Shown in pieces: positions 6,914-13,166 of a stretch of DNA of 13,166 nucleotides. The notes below the pieces were generated by a model, which had not been told where the DNA came from, made no database searches, and saw only the letters and a program-made list of their open reading frames with translations. Location: the NCBI GenBank assembly GCA_030424825.1, contig JAUHWE010000053.1:1-13166 (forward strand), given 5' to 3'. Each line of letters starts with the position of its first letter. Position 1 is the stretch's first letter. The translations under genes were made by a program, and so were the position numbers. The DNA comes from Verrucomicrobiia bacterium. GTDB taxonomy: Bacteria; Verrucomicrobiota; Verrucomicrobiia; Opitutales; Opitutaceae.

Positions 6914-8466
6914 TTTCCGCCCTTCTTCATGGCGTACAAGTGCGTCTGAGTCGCTACGTAAAGCACATCGTTAGCCACTACCGGGCTGCTGTATATGGGG
7001 GTAAAAAACTCTATGGTAGCGAGCTCCTTCTTTTCTTTAGTCGCCGCAAGCACTACTAGCTGGCCGTCCTCGTTTGGCAAATACACTTTCCCATCAGCCA
7101 CAAGCGTAGATCCCCAAATTCGACTGTCGGTAGCGTGCACCCAGTTCACTTTACCTGTATCAACATCCAAACAATGAATATCTCCATCGTACTCGGCGAC
7201 GAAAATCATGCCGTTGTATATACTGGGAGTAGACACCGTTCTGCCAATGTCCTTGTAGGTCCAAATCGCTTTACCTGTGATATCGCCTTCCATCGATGCG
7301 TCGATAGCGCTCAGCATGCCTACACCATCACCGTGCTCGGGGTCCTGTCCGATCAACGCAAATGCTTTGTTGTCATAAATCACCACAGTACTGATGACCT
7401 CGCTAGGTCCCGGATAAGTCGCGTACTTGATCGGTTTTCCCTCTTTCATTCGGTACTCAGGCGGATTGCAATCGTAGCGAAACACTTCTTTTAAAATTTC
7501 AAACCCTTCAGAGCCCACAACCGGTTTCGGTTCAAAGCCGTAGCAGAATCCATCACCTCCGCCCCAAATAATGCGTGGAACTCCGTTGATTTCACCGTAA
7601 GCCGGTGAGCTCCAACTTGCGTGTAATACTCGCTCGGATACCTGAGACGCTTCTTCGCCTAACAATTTTCCGGTATTCTTGTCAATGGCAACCAACGCGG
7701 GAGAGAAAGGGGCCGGGATATTATTGTGTGACCAGTCCACCCCATTTGAAGTAGACACATACAGAATATCATCGACCACGAGCGGAGAGCAACTGCTGAC
7801 ATTATGCGGGAATACGCCCAATTCCTCTCGCATGTCGTAGATCCACAAAACATCGGCATGGCCATCTGTCAGCTCTACGGGATTCCCGTCGGCAGACATG
7901 TAGTTCGCTTCGTCTTTGAAAGGCCCATCGTTTCCGTTGGCCATTCCGTTTATGTCGAGACAGACTGCTTCACCACGATTTGTCACAATGTAGACTTTGT
8001 CACCATCAACTGCCGGTGAAGAGCAGAGACCGACATATTCCCAGTCACTCACCTTGCCCGCACCGAGTTTTGGTATCAGGAGCTGCCAGGCAAACTCTCC
8101 GGTCTTTTCGTCAAAGGCCATCAGCACACCTCGGTCACCGAGTTGATTCGGATCGCGTGGGGACTCGTTATTGGTTCCGGCGAAGACCTTACCTCCCGCC
8201 ACGGTCACATTTCCGTACGCTTGAGATCCCAGCTTAGCAACCCAGAGTACATTTTCTGTAGTTGAAAGGTCAATATTATCACTCCCAGACACATAATCCC
8301 CCGGCTCAACATTGACCGGCAAGTTCTTCGCTTCACCGACCATATTCCGGTCAAGGGTTCCTCCCCACATCGGCCAATCGGAACCATGGCTCTTGTGGTG
8401 GTTGGCGAACGATGCACCTCCCAGTGCCATTGCGGCTAAACCTATACTTACTTTATAAATACTCAT
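6910..8466 (-). CDS. Exported PQQ-like beta-propeller repeat protein
   Basis: 518 residues beginning with a Sec signal peptide (MSIYKVSIGLAAMALGGASFA), so the mature protein probably starts NHHKSHGSDWPMWGG and lies in the periplasm or envelope. PQQ-like blades run through the chain, with W/Y turn motifs such as AFDEKTGEFAWQLL (117-130), CLDVDTGKVNWVH (432-444) and LYVATQTHLYAMKK at the end, which closes the propeller. A large insert at about 175-260 breaks the repeat spacing. I see no adjacent Cys pair or other clear quinoprotein dehydrogenase signature, so it may be a scaffold or binding protein and not a PQQ enzyme. It starts 5 nt after the first propeller gene and overlaps DUF3311 by 4 nt, tying an envelope protein to the transporter. 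The ligand is unknown. Confidence 0.88.
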   Translation of the reverse strand: MSIYKVSIGLAAMALGGASFANHHKSHGSDWPMWGGTLDRNMVGEAKNLPVNVEPGDYVSGSDNIDLSTTENVLWVAKLGSQAYGNVTVAGGKVFAGTNNESPRDPNQLGDRGVLMAFDEKTGEFAWQLLIPKLGAGKVSDWEYVGLCSSPAVDGDKVYIVTNRGEAVCLDINGMANGNDGPFKDEANYMSADGNPVELTDGHADVLWIYDMREELGVFPHNVSSCSPLVVDDILYVSTSNGVDWSHNNIPAPFSPALVAIDKNTGKLLGEEASQVSERVLHASWSSPAYGEINGVPRIIWGGGDGFCYGFEPKPVVGSEGFEILKEVFRYDCNPPEYRMKEGKPIKYATYPGPSEVISTVVIYDNKAFALIGQDPEHGDGVGMLSAIDASMEGDITGKAIWTYKDIGRTVSTPSIYNGMIFVAEYDGDIHCLDVDTGKVNWVHATDSRIWGSTLVADGKVYLPNEDGQLVVLAATKEKKELATIEFFTPIYSSPVVANDVLYVATQTHLYAMKKGGK

Positions 8467-8471
8467 GCTGC

Positions 8472-10757
8472 TTAGTTGTTGGGCGTGATTTCAAGATTGT
8501 CTAAATAAACCCGCTTCTGGGCTTGTGGTGAAAGTGCGTAGATCGCCGGTGCCCCTTTCTCGTGAAGCCTGTCCACCGGTACTTCTATTGTCCATGCATC
8601 GGGCTCTGCCTGATCTCTTTCCCAGGCTTTCGCTTGAACGACTCCGGTACCGTCCCCGTTGTCTTTAATTGAGGTCTTTAAACGGTACCACGTATTTGCT
8701 TTAACATTGAAAGGGACGGATTCCTTGAGTCGGTCGTGATTACTGGAAACTTCTAGTATTCGCCAGTTACCGACAAGGGCGATCAAGTATCTCTGATTGA
8801 CCAGCCCAATGGAAGACATGATTCGGCGATTGCCGTCTGTGAGCACATCTGCGGAAAACGTGTAGTTGGATAGGTCGTGATGACCGACAAAATTCATCGT
8901 CCGCTGCTTGATTACGGAATCGAGAACATTGGTTACCACTTTTTCTCCTTCGCGCTCGATCACACTCCATTTGACGCGGGCTCCGAGCCAGGTTGATGGC
9001 GGAAACGAAACCGATTCACCCAGATGGTTCTTGGCGGTGAGATCGAAACTCTCAAAATCTTCCCGATAAGAGGGTCCTGCCACAATACGTCCCCGGGTGG
9101 TGCTTGTGATACCATTCGCGGTCACCTTAACAACGCCCGCTGCATAGTCAGCGTCTTTACGAACCGTCATCTTGTCTCCGGAAAAGCTGACTCCAAGCGG
9201 GCCTGCATCCCATTTTGCGCCATCCAGTTTCTTGATACGCTGCCCGATTTCGTTAAGGCCCCAAACGGAAAAGTCGACCGACTGGCCTTGCATCAGAGCA
9301 AATTCTGCCGGAACAATCTGGAGCGCTACGATTGTCTTGTCTTTAATCTTTTCCTGCGAGGCTTTGACGCCCACAAATTTCCCTTTGTTGTTTCCGAAGC
9401 AATGCAATGCCTCTTTCGTCTGAACAAAAACCTTGCCGGCATAAGCGGATGGAGCCGCCAAGCAAACTGCCCCCATATCGGCCTCGTTCAAAATTTCCCC
9501 GTGGTCGTCGTGTATTTTGACTACATAGGCTTTTCCGTCGGCCATCGGCACGTAAAGCTTGCCGTCCGCGTAGAGAGGGGAGGCATGGAGTTGGTCAGGC
9601 GCGAGTTTGAGTGACCAGATCGTCTCTCCTGTTTTCGCATCCACACAGAGAAGACTTCCGGTAGCGATCGTGCTGTAGACGCGTCCATCGTGGAGAACCG
9701 GAGAGCTGCTGAACGAGACATGTTCGTCGTTTCGCCAGACTTCATCCTTCTCCGTTAAAATAACCGGTTTATCACCCGACGGGTATTTTGACGGAACCCG
9801 ATAGCACACCAGCCGCCCTTTCGCAGTCGAGTCGATGTTCTCTTTACCATGAATGGCAATGAACTTGTCATCCCCGTAAGGCAAAACCGACGCATTAACT
9901 CCGCCCGTGGAAATCGTGACGCGCCACACGGGCTCACCGGTTCGAGCGTTGGAGCAAATAATACTGCCCGACCCCGTTCCCGCAATAAAGACGCGCCGCC
10001 CTTCAAGGTCAGTAAAGGTCGGCGAAGAATTTGAGCTGTCGACCGGCTTGATATCGGGAGCGGATGACCAAGCAAGCTCGCCGGTAAGCTTGTCAAAACC
10101 GTAGAATCGGTCCCCCGGAGGACCGCTTGGACCCCAATTCGCGGTGATGCCGCGAAAGATGACAAAGTCTCCATCGATGACAGGACCGCCCGTCCTGCCA
10201 TTCGGAAAGGTCAAGCGCCAGAACTCCTCGAGCATCGAGTGCTCCCAGAGCTTGTTTCCGTCCCGGTCAAACGCGAGGGCCAGTCCCGAAGTGGGCATGA
10301 AATAGACATTGCCCGTATCCGGATCGACACAGGGCGAACCGATGCCGTAGCGATTATACACATTGTCGCTTAGAAAGTCGCGAGAGCGATACTCCCAAAG
10401 CTTCTTTCCGGTATCCGCATCAAGGCAGAGCAAGGTTTCTTCGACGAGTTTCCCCTCGTTCTCTTCGTAGTAGCCAAAAACATAAACTCTCCCATCAGCT
10501 ATGACCGGAGCTCCGCCACCATTCACCGGATAGCTCCAAAGGTGGCTATCCCCATCCAGATCCAACGAATCCGGAAGATTCTTTTCTAGTGAGACTCCCG
10601 TCTGGAGGGGGCCTCGCCAAGAAAGCCAGCCATCGACGCTCTTAGCCGTCAGGGTCGGAGCCAGCGTGACACCCATCAACAAAAGCGACAGAATCGCGCG
10701 TTTTGATATCGAGAGAATGTTGTTTATCGGCGAAACGCCTTCGGTTTTCCCATGCAT
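8472..10757 (-). CDS. Large exported multidomain PQQ-like beta-propeller protein, first gene of the operon
   Basis: 761 residues. A 20-residue polar lead precedes a hydrophobic signal segment (AILSLLLMGVTLAPTLTA, 21-38), so export is likely. The mature part begins DGWLSWRGP (42-50), a common opening of exported quinoprotein-like proteins. Residues about 70-455 form the propeller, with blades ending in motifs such as CLDADTGKKLWEY (111-123), GFDKLTGELAWS (220-231) and CVDAKTGETIWS (371-382). Residues about 475-560 look like an Ig-like domain (VALQIVPAEFALMQGQSVDFSV...). Residues about 565-760 resemble a concanavalin/laminin-G-like sandwich (YREDFESF ... VYLDNLEI), often a sugar- or surface-binding module. 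No ATG other than 10757 precedes the signal, so that start is kept although no Shine-Dalgarno sequence is visible. It is the first gene of the minus-strand operon. The domain ends are approximate. Confidence 0.88.
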   Translation of the reverse strand: MHGKTEGVSPINNILSISKRAILSLLLMGVTLAPTLTAKSVDGWLSWRGPLQTGVSLEKNLPDSLDLDGDSHLWSYPVNGGGAPVIADGRVYVFGYYEENEGKLVEETLLCLDADTGKKLWEYRSRDFLSDNVYNRYGIGSPCVDPDTGNVYFMPTSGLALAFDRDGNKLWEHSMLEEFWRLTFPNGRTGGPVIDGDFVIFRGITANWGPSGPPGDRFYGFDKLTGELAWSSAPDIKPVDSSNSSPTFTDLEGRRVFIAGTGSGSIICSNARTGEPVWRVTISTGGVNASVLPYGDDKFIAIHGKENIDSTAKGRLVCYRVPSKYPSGDKPVILTEKDEVWRNDEHVSFSSSPVLHDGRVYSTIATGSLLCVDAKTGETIWSLKLAPDQLHASPLYADGKLYVPMADGKAYVVKIHDDHGEILNEADMGAVCLAAPSAYAGKVFVQTKEALHCFGNNKGKFVGVKASQEKIKDKTIVALQIVPAEFALMQGQSVDFSVWGLNEIGQRIKKLDGAKWDAGPLGVSFSGDKMTVRKDADYAAGVVKVTANGITSTTRGRIVAGPSYREDFESFDLTAKNHLGESVSFPPSTWLGARVKWSVIEREGEKVVTNVLDSVIKQRTMNFVGHHDLSNYTFSADVLTDGNRRIMSSIGLVNQRYLIALVGNWRILEVSSNHDRLKESVPFNVKANTWYRLKTSIKDNGDGTGVVQAKAWERDQAEPDAWTIEVPVDRLHEKGAPAIYALSPQAQKRVYLDNLEITPNN

Positions 10758-10811
10758 AACGATTAAATGTCGTAAGTTCAGACGATTGGATCCCTTTTGC
10801 GGTTTCCGCTC

Positions 10812-10842
10812 TTTATAAATGAATGTAAGAAGAAATTATTAA
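10812..10842 (-). promoter_or_regulatory. Candidate promoter of the minus-strand operon
   Basis: On the minus strand TATAAA (10817 down to 10812) resembles a -10 box, 54 nt before the ATG at 10757. The AT-rich TTAATA (10842 down to 10837) is a weak -35 at 19 nt spacing. Just downstream, around the expected start point, lies the inverted repeat GCGGAAACCGC (10799-10809), which could be an operator. A further short repeat GTCTC-CTGA-GAGAC lies at 10853-10866. The match to sigma-70 consensus is modest, so this is a suggestion based mainly on position before the first gene of the operon. Confidence 0.25.
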
Positions 10843-11564
10843 CTGGGATTCGGTCTCCTGAGAGACGGTTTGTGTGTCGCATTTTTTGGGTAAGAGAATC
10901 TAAGCGATGAAATTCGGCTCATCTAAAGACAAAAAGAAAGCTTCTGACAACCTGGATCCGCTAATTTTCCCAGGATTATCCGGCACTTTCAGTATTATGC
11001 AGCTGGAATTTCCATATTCGCTACCAATTTTTACTTTTCAGCCGCATTATTGGACAGGAAAACGCGAACACCCTACATCTAGATCAGAGATCGATCTTCA
11101 TTTGATTTTCTAAATTTCAGAATCAATACAAACCTCAAATGCCAAGGACAACCTCTTCGATTGGATCGATTGAGTGGGCAACGCCAATCATCGGGACCGA
11201 CAGCCGCCCTACCTTACACGACAGGGCCCGCCTCCCCCTCAAACCGCACGAAGAGAGGAACCGTATCCAGCCCTGATCCACTCCTCACCCGGAAGGGCAT
11301 TCCCAATGCTTATCGGAAACTTTAAAGATAGCGAACTTGTGATTTACAATCTTGGCCCTGATCCGACGGACTCGCTCGGCCCAACCAGAACTCGCGAAAC
11401 GGCTTCTAAGCGCAAGCAACCGCTGGGCAGTAGTCTTATACCCCCAGATGGAGTCTCCAAACCTCAACTACGATCCAAATGATACTTGGCGTCGACACAG
11501 GGGACGCATTTTCTCAGCAATCCTTCGTTGTAAAAGCAAGAAGAGTATCGCGACAAAAGCGAGA

Positions 11565-11584
11565 GACCCGTCCTAGGACGGGTC
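11565..11584. terminator. Perfect 20-bp palindrome, possible terminator of the dinB-like gene
   Basis: The 20 bases are an exact inverted repeat. As RNA they form an 8-bp GC-rich stem (GACCCGTC / GACGGGTC) with a CTAG loop. It lies 54 nt after the stop of the minus-strand dinB-like gene. On plus, eight T's (11595-11602) follow 10 nt after the stem; on minus only a weak T-rich tail (CTCGCTTTT) follows. It is therefore not a textbook terminator for either strand, but its position at a gene end and its strong stem make termination or mRNA 3'-end protection likely. Confidence 0.45.
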
Positions 11585-11638
11585 CAACACAGAATTTTTT
11601 TTGACTCACTTTGCCTTACCAACCGGTTCCTTCCGGCT

Positions 11639-12187
11639 CTACTGGCTCCAAGGAGGCACTACACCTGATGAACGAGCGTAAGCAATTAGTTGCCCTAAGT
11701 GCTCGTAGGCGTGTCCGCCTAGCACCAGTACCGCACCCATCTTATTTGATTCGTTACCAAACAGGTTTATTGATTCCGCAAGGCTGGCTTCGTCAAGACC
11801 TCCGACCGCTTCCTTAACAAACTGGATTGAATCTTTGAGAACCTTGATCGTGTCTTCTTTGCTTTTAATCGTCTTGTCGAACTGACGCGGATTAATTCCC
11901 GCAGGCATCTCCTTACCAAGAAAGCGCGCCCCGAGTCCGTAGTTTGCTCCTGCTACGTGCAGTATCGCTTCACGAACAGAACGAATCCCTTCAGCGGGAC
12001 GCCATTCCATTCCTTCCTCGGAAAAGGCTTCTGCGAGGCTGACCATCTTGTCGGTTTCACTTCCGTAGGTCCCTAGAAAAGTCTGCTGAAAAAGTGAATG
12101 GCCGCCTTTTTTATGATGATTAGCAATCGCTGATCCTAAAAGCCCCCACGTCAGGAGAGCCGCTAATAATAGTTTTGAAGTTTTCAT
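11639..12187 (-). CDS. Secreted DinB-family (DinB/YfiT-fold) protein
   Basis: 182 residues with a Sec signal peptide (hydrophobic 5-20, cleavage probably after SAIA), leaving a mature start NHHKKGGHS. The rest is a DinB-like four-helix bundle. The family's three metal-binding histidines fit His77 (AILHVAGANY), His159 and His163 (GGHAYEHLGQLIAYAR), and the end VVPPWS is typical. Cytoplasmic members include thiol-dependent S-transferases and DNA-damage-induced proteins. Exported versions are common in Verrucomicrobiota and Acidobacteriota as I recall, with unknown function. It is probably a single-gene unit on minus, with a promoter-like sequence ahead (12229-12257) and a palindrome behind. No Shine-Dalgarno sequence is visible before the ATG. 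The family is sure; no reaction can be assigned. Confidence 0.9.
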   Translation of the reverse strand: MKTSKLLLAALLTWGLLGSAIANHHKKGGHSLFQQTFLGTYGSETDKMVSLAEAFSEEGMEWRPAEGIRSVREAILHVAGANYGLGARFLGKEMPAGINPRQFDKTIKSKEDTIKVLKDSIQFVKEAVGGLDEASLAESINLFGNESNKMGAVLVLGGHAYEHLGQLIAYARSSGVVPPWSQ

Positions 12188-12226
12188 AATGAGTGATTTT
12201 GAGAGTGACTAAATAACGGGTCACCC

Positions 12227-12235
12227 TGATAGAAT
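12227..12235 (+). promoter_or_regulatory. Candidate extended -10 promoter of the FG-GAP/VCBS gene
   Basis: TGATAGAAT is an extended -10 element (TG-N-TAGAAT, five of six bases matching TATAAT). It would start transcription about 50 nt before the ATG at 12294. No good -35 is seen at 16-18 nt; TTGAGA at 12199-12204 is too far (25 nt). It is supported by position and the -10 match only. Confidence 0.35.
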
Positions 12236-12257
12236 GCGGAACCCTATTCGCTGTCAA
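12229..12257 (-). promoter_or_regulatory. Candidate sigma-70-type promoter of the dinB-like gene
   Basis: On the minus strand an exact TTGACA (12257 down to 12252) is followed after 17 nt by TTCTAT (12234 down to 12229), a weak -10. Transcription would start about 35 nt before the ATG at 12187. The perfect -35 and the ideal spacing favour it; the poor -10 lowers confidence. Its -10 overlaps that of the plus-strand candidate. Confidence 0.4.
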
Positions 12258-12293
12258 CAATGCCCCGACAAAACCCCGCGACAATTCTGTCCC

Positions 12294-13166
12294 ATGTTCC
12301 GCCCTTTGATTGCCACACTTGCCCTTCCCGCACTTCTCAGCCTTGCCGCACCCACCAGTCTCCCAAGCGACTCCTCTTGGAAACGCCACACTATCGACAA
12401 CAGCTCCAGAGGAGCCGATGGAGTCAAATTAGGACACTTGAACAACGACGGCCTGATCGACCTCACGGTGGGATGGGAGGAAGGCGGCATTACACGGATT
12501 TATCTTCATCCGGGCAAAGAGGCCGTCACCCGAGAATGGCCTGCAACCACGGTCGGCGAAACTCCCTCCGCTGAGGATGCGGCTTTCATCGACCTTAATC
12601 GGGACCACATTCTGGATGTCGTTTCAAGCTGCGAAGGAAAGGAGCAGACACTCTATCTGCAATTCGCCCCATCGGAGAGCGACCTTCTTGATGGGAAGAA
12701 ATGGCGCCAGTTAGCCCTGCCGGGATCCGTAGGAATGACCCGCTGGATGTTTGCCACTCCAGCAGAAATCTCCTTTGGCGAACACGCAGAGAAGGTCCTA
12801 ATCACCGGGAGCAAAGATCCAAACGGAACTATCGGTTTCTGGGAAATTCCAGCTAATCCTGAAGATCCCTCTAGCAACTGGAACTGGCACCCCCTGTCCA
12901 ACGCGGGATGGATCATGTCCATCATCCCTCGGGACATGGATGGCGACGGCAATACCGATATCTTTTTCACCGACAGAAAAGGAGAAAACCGAGGCGCCTA
13001 TTGGCTAGAGAATCCGGGGTCAATGGAGGACCACTGGGTCAAGCACCTGATCGGCGGCAACCAGGAAGAATTGCTGTTTTCCCATTTGCGCGATCTCGAT
13101 CTGGATGGCCTCGAAGACCTCGTTGCCACCGCAAAAGACAACCGTCTCCTTTGGTGGCGCCGACTC
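12294..13166 (+). CDS. Exported FG-GAP/VCBS repeat protein (partial, runs off window)
   Basis: An ATG at 12294 opens a frame of 291 codons with no stop to the window end, so the C-terminus is missing. The start MFRPLIATLALPALLSLAAP is a signal peptide, so the protein is exported. Repeats follow with the calcium-binding loop pattern of FG-GAP/VCBS proteins: GHLNNDGLIDLTV (47-59), FIDLNRDHILDVV, RDMDGDGNTDIFF (canonical D.D.DG..D at 214-222) and RDLDLDGLEDLV (DLD from 267). Between them are strands like YWLENPGS, also usual in this family. Such propellers bind Ca2+ and serve as cell-surface or adhesive modules, or are linked to enzyme domains further along, which cannot be seen here. An ATG at 12260 is in another frame and gives a different, motif-free peptide. 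It is divergent from the dinB-like gene, with 106 nt between the start codons. Confidence 0.88.
   Translation, partial: MFRPLIATLALPALLSLAAPTSLPSDSSWKRHTIDNSSRGADGVKLGHLNNDGLIDLTVGWEEGGITRIYLHPGKEAVTREWPATTVGETPSAEDAAFIDLNRDHILDVVSSCEGKEQTLYLQFAPSESDLLDGKKWRQLALPGSVGMTRWMFATPAEISFGEHAEKVLITGSKDPNGTIGFWEIPANPEDPSSNWNWHPLSNAGWIMSIIPRDMDGDGNTDIFFTDRKGENRGAYWLENPGSMEDHWVKHLIGGNQEELLFSHLRDLDLDGLEDLVATAKDNRLLWWRRL

Larger units (their letters stand above)
10758..11638. other. 881-nt intergenic stretch without a convincing gene
   Basis: The short frames in this stretch (for example 10907-11113 and 11174-11482 on plus, and 11285-11467 on minus) show no family motif, signal peptide or ribosome-binding site. 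The two plus-strand frames are rich in Pro, Arg and Ser, as expected for chance translation. I found no tRNA or rRNA shape, no direct repeat and no transposon end by eye. The stretch separates the minus-strand operon from the dinB-like gene on the same strand. It holds the candidate operon promoter at one end and the palindrome at 11565-11584 at the other. A small RNA or an old decayed gene cannot be excluded. Confidence 0.6.

Noticed and set aside
6910-10757. PQQ-dependent alcohol dehydrogenase (XoxF/MxaF-like) as the role of the propellers
   Set aside because: No adjacent Cys pair, no clear catalytic Asp or metal-ligand motif, and wrong architecture; only generic PQQ-like repeats are visible.
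10907-11113. Plus-strand frame of 68 codons starting MKFGSSKDKKK
   Set aside because: No family resemblance, no convincing ribosome-binding site and no conserved-looking motif; it lies in the intergenic gap and runs against the operon promoter.
11174-11482. Plus-strand frame of 102 codons rich in Pro, Arg and Ser
   Set aside because: Composition is that of chance translation, with no start signal; overlapping frames on both strands are equally long.
12260-12574. Plus-strand frame of 104 codons overlapping the FG-GAP gene start
   Set aside because: It is out of frame with the FG-GAP/VCBS repeats and the signal peptide, and its own peptide has no motif.
1-13166. Mobile element, phage or defence system
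   Set aside because: No transposase, integrase, nuclease, toxin or CRISPR-like repeat seen on either strand; the gene content is metabolic and envelope-related.

Overview
The window reads as part of a Gram-negative bacterial chromosome, most likely Verrucomicrobiota (Opitutae-like) and possibly marine. This rests on recall of family habits, not a search. The signs are several exported PQQ-like (PF13360-type) propeller proteins, a secreted DinB-fold protein, an exported FG-GAP/VCBS protein, a DUF3311 + sodium/solute symporter pair, and few Shine-Dalgarno sequences before the starts. No tRNA, rRNA, CRISPR, integrase or insertion sequence was seen.

Region A (1-10757) is one long minus-strand gene run, read from 10757 downward. 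In transcription order it encodes: a large multidomain PQQ-like propeller protein; a second exported PQQ-like propeller; a DUF3311 small membrane protein; an SSS-family Na+/solute symporter; an ANL-superfamily adenylate-forming enzyme of the short EhpF/LuxE/PaaK-like kind; an aldehyde-dehydrogenase-superfamily reductase; an iron-containing alcohol dehydrogenase; a PQQ-like propeller lipoprotein broken by a frameshift; and the first 52 codons of a protein whose N-terminus resembles HemW/HemN-like radical SAM proteins. Spacing is tight: four junctions are within 10 nt, three of them 4-nt ATGA overlaps. This suggests one transcription unit with at most one or two internal breaks, at 5083-5180 and 3928-3996.

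Region B (10758-11638) is an 881-nt gap without a convincing gene. It holds the probable promoter of the operon and, at its far end, a perfect 20-bp palindrome that may terminate the dinB-like transcript.

Region C (11639-13166) has two divergent genes: a secreted DinB-like protein (minus) and an exported FG-GAP/VCBS repeat protein (plus) that runs off the window. The 106 nt between them contains two promoter-like elements whose -10 boxes overlap.

The central hypothesis is a carboxylic-acid reduction pathway. The symporter would import a carboxylate, the ANL enzyme would activate it as an acyl-adenylate (or thioester), the ALDH-fold enzyme would reduce it to the aldehyde, and the iron-dependent ADH would reduce that to the alcohol. 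Cell-envelope propeller proteins and a probable radical SAM enzyme are encoded in the same operon. The substrate is unknown, and I know of no described system with this exact composition.
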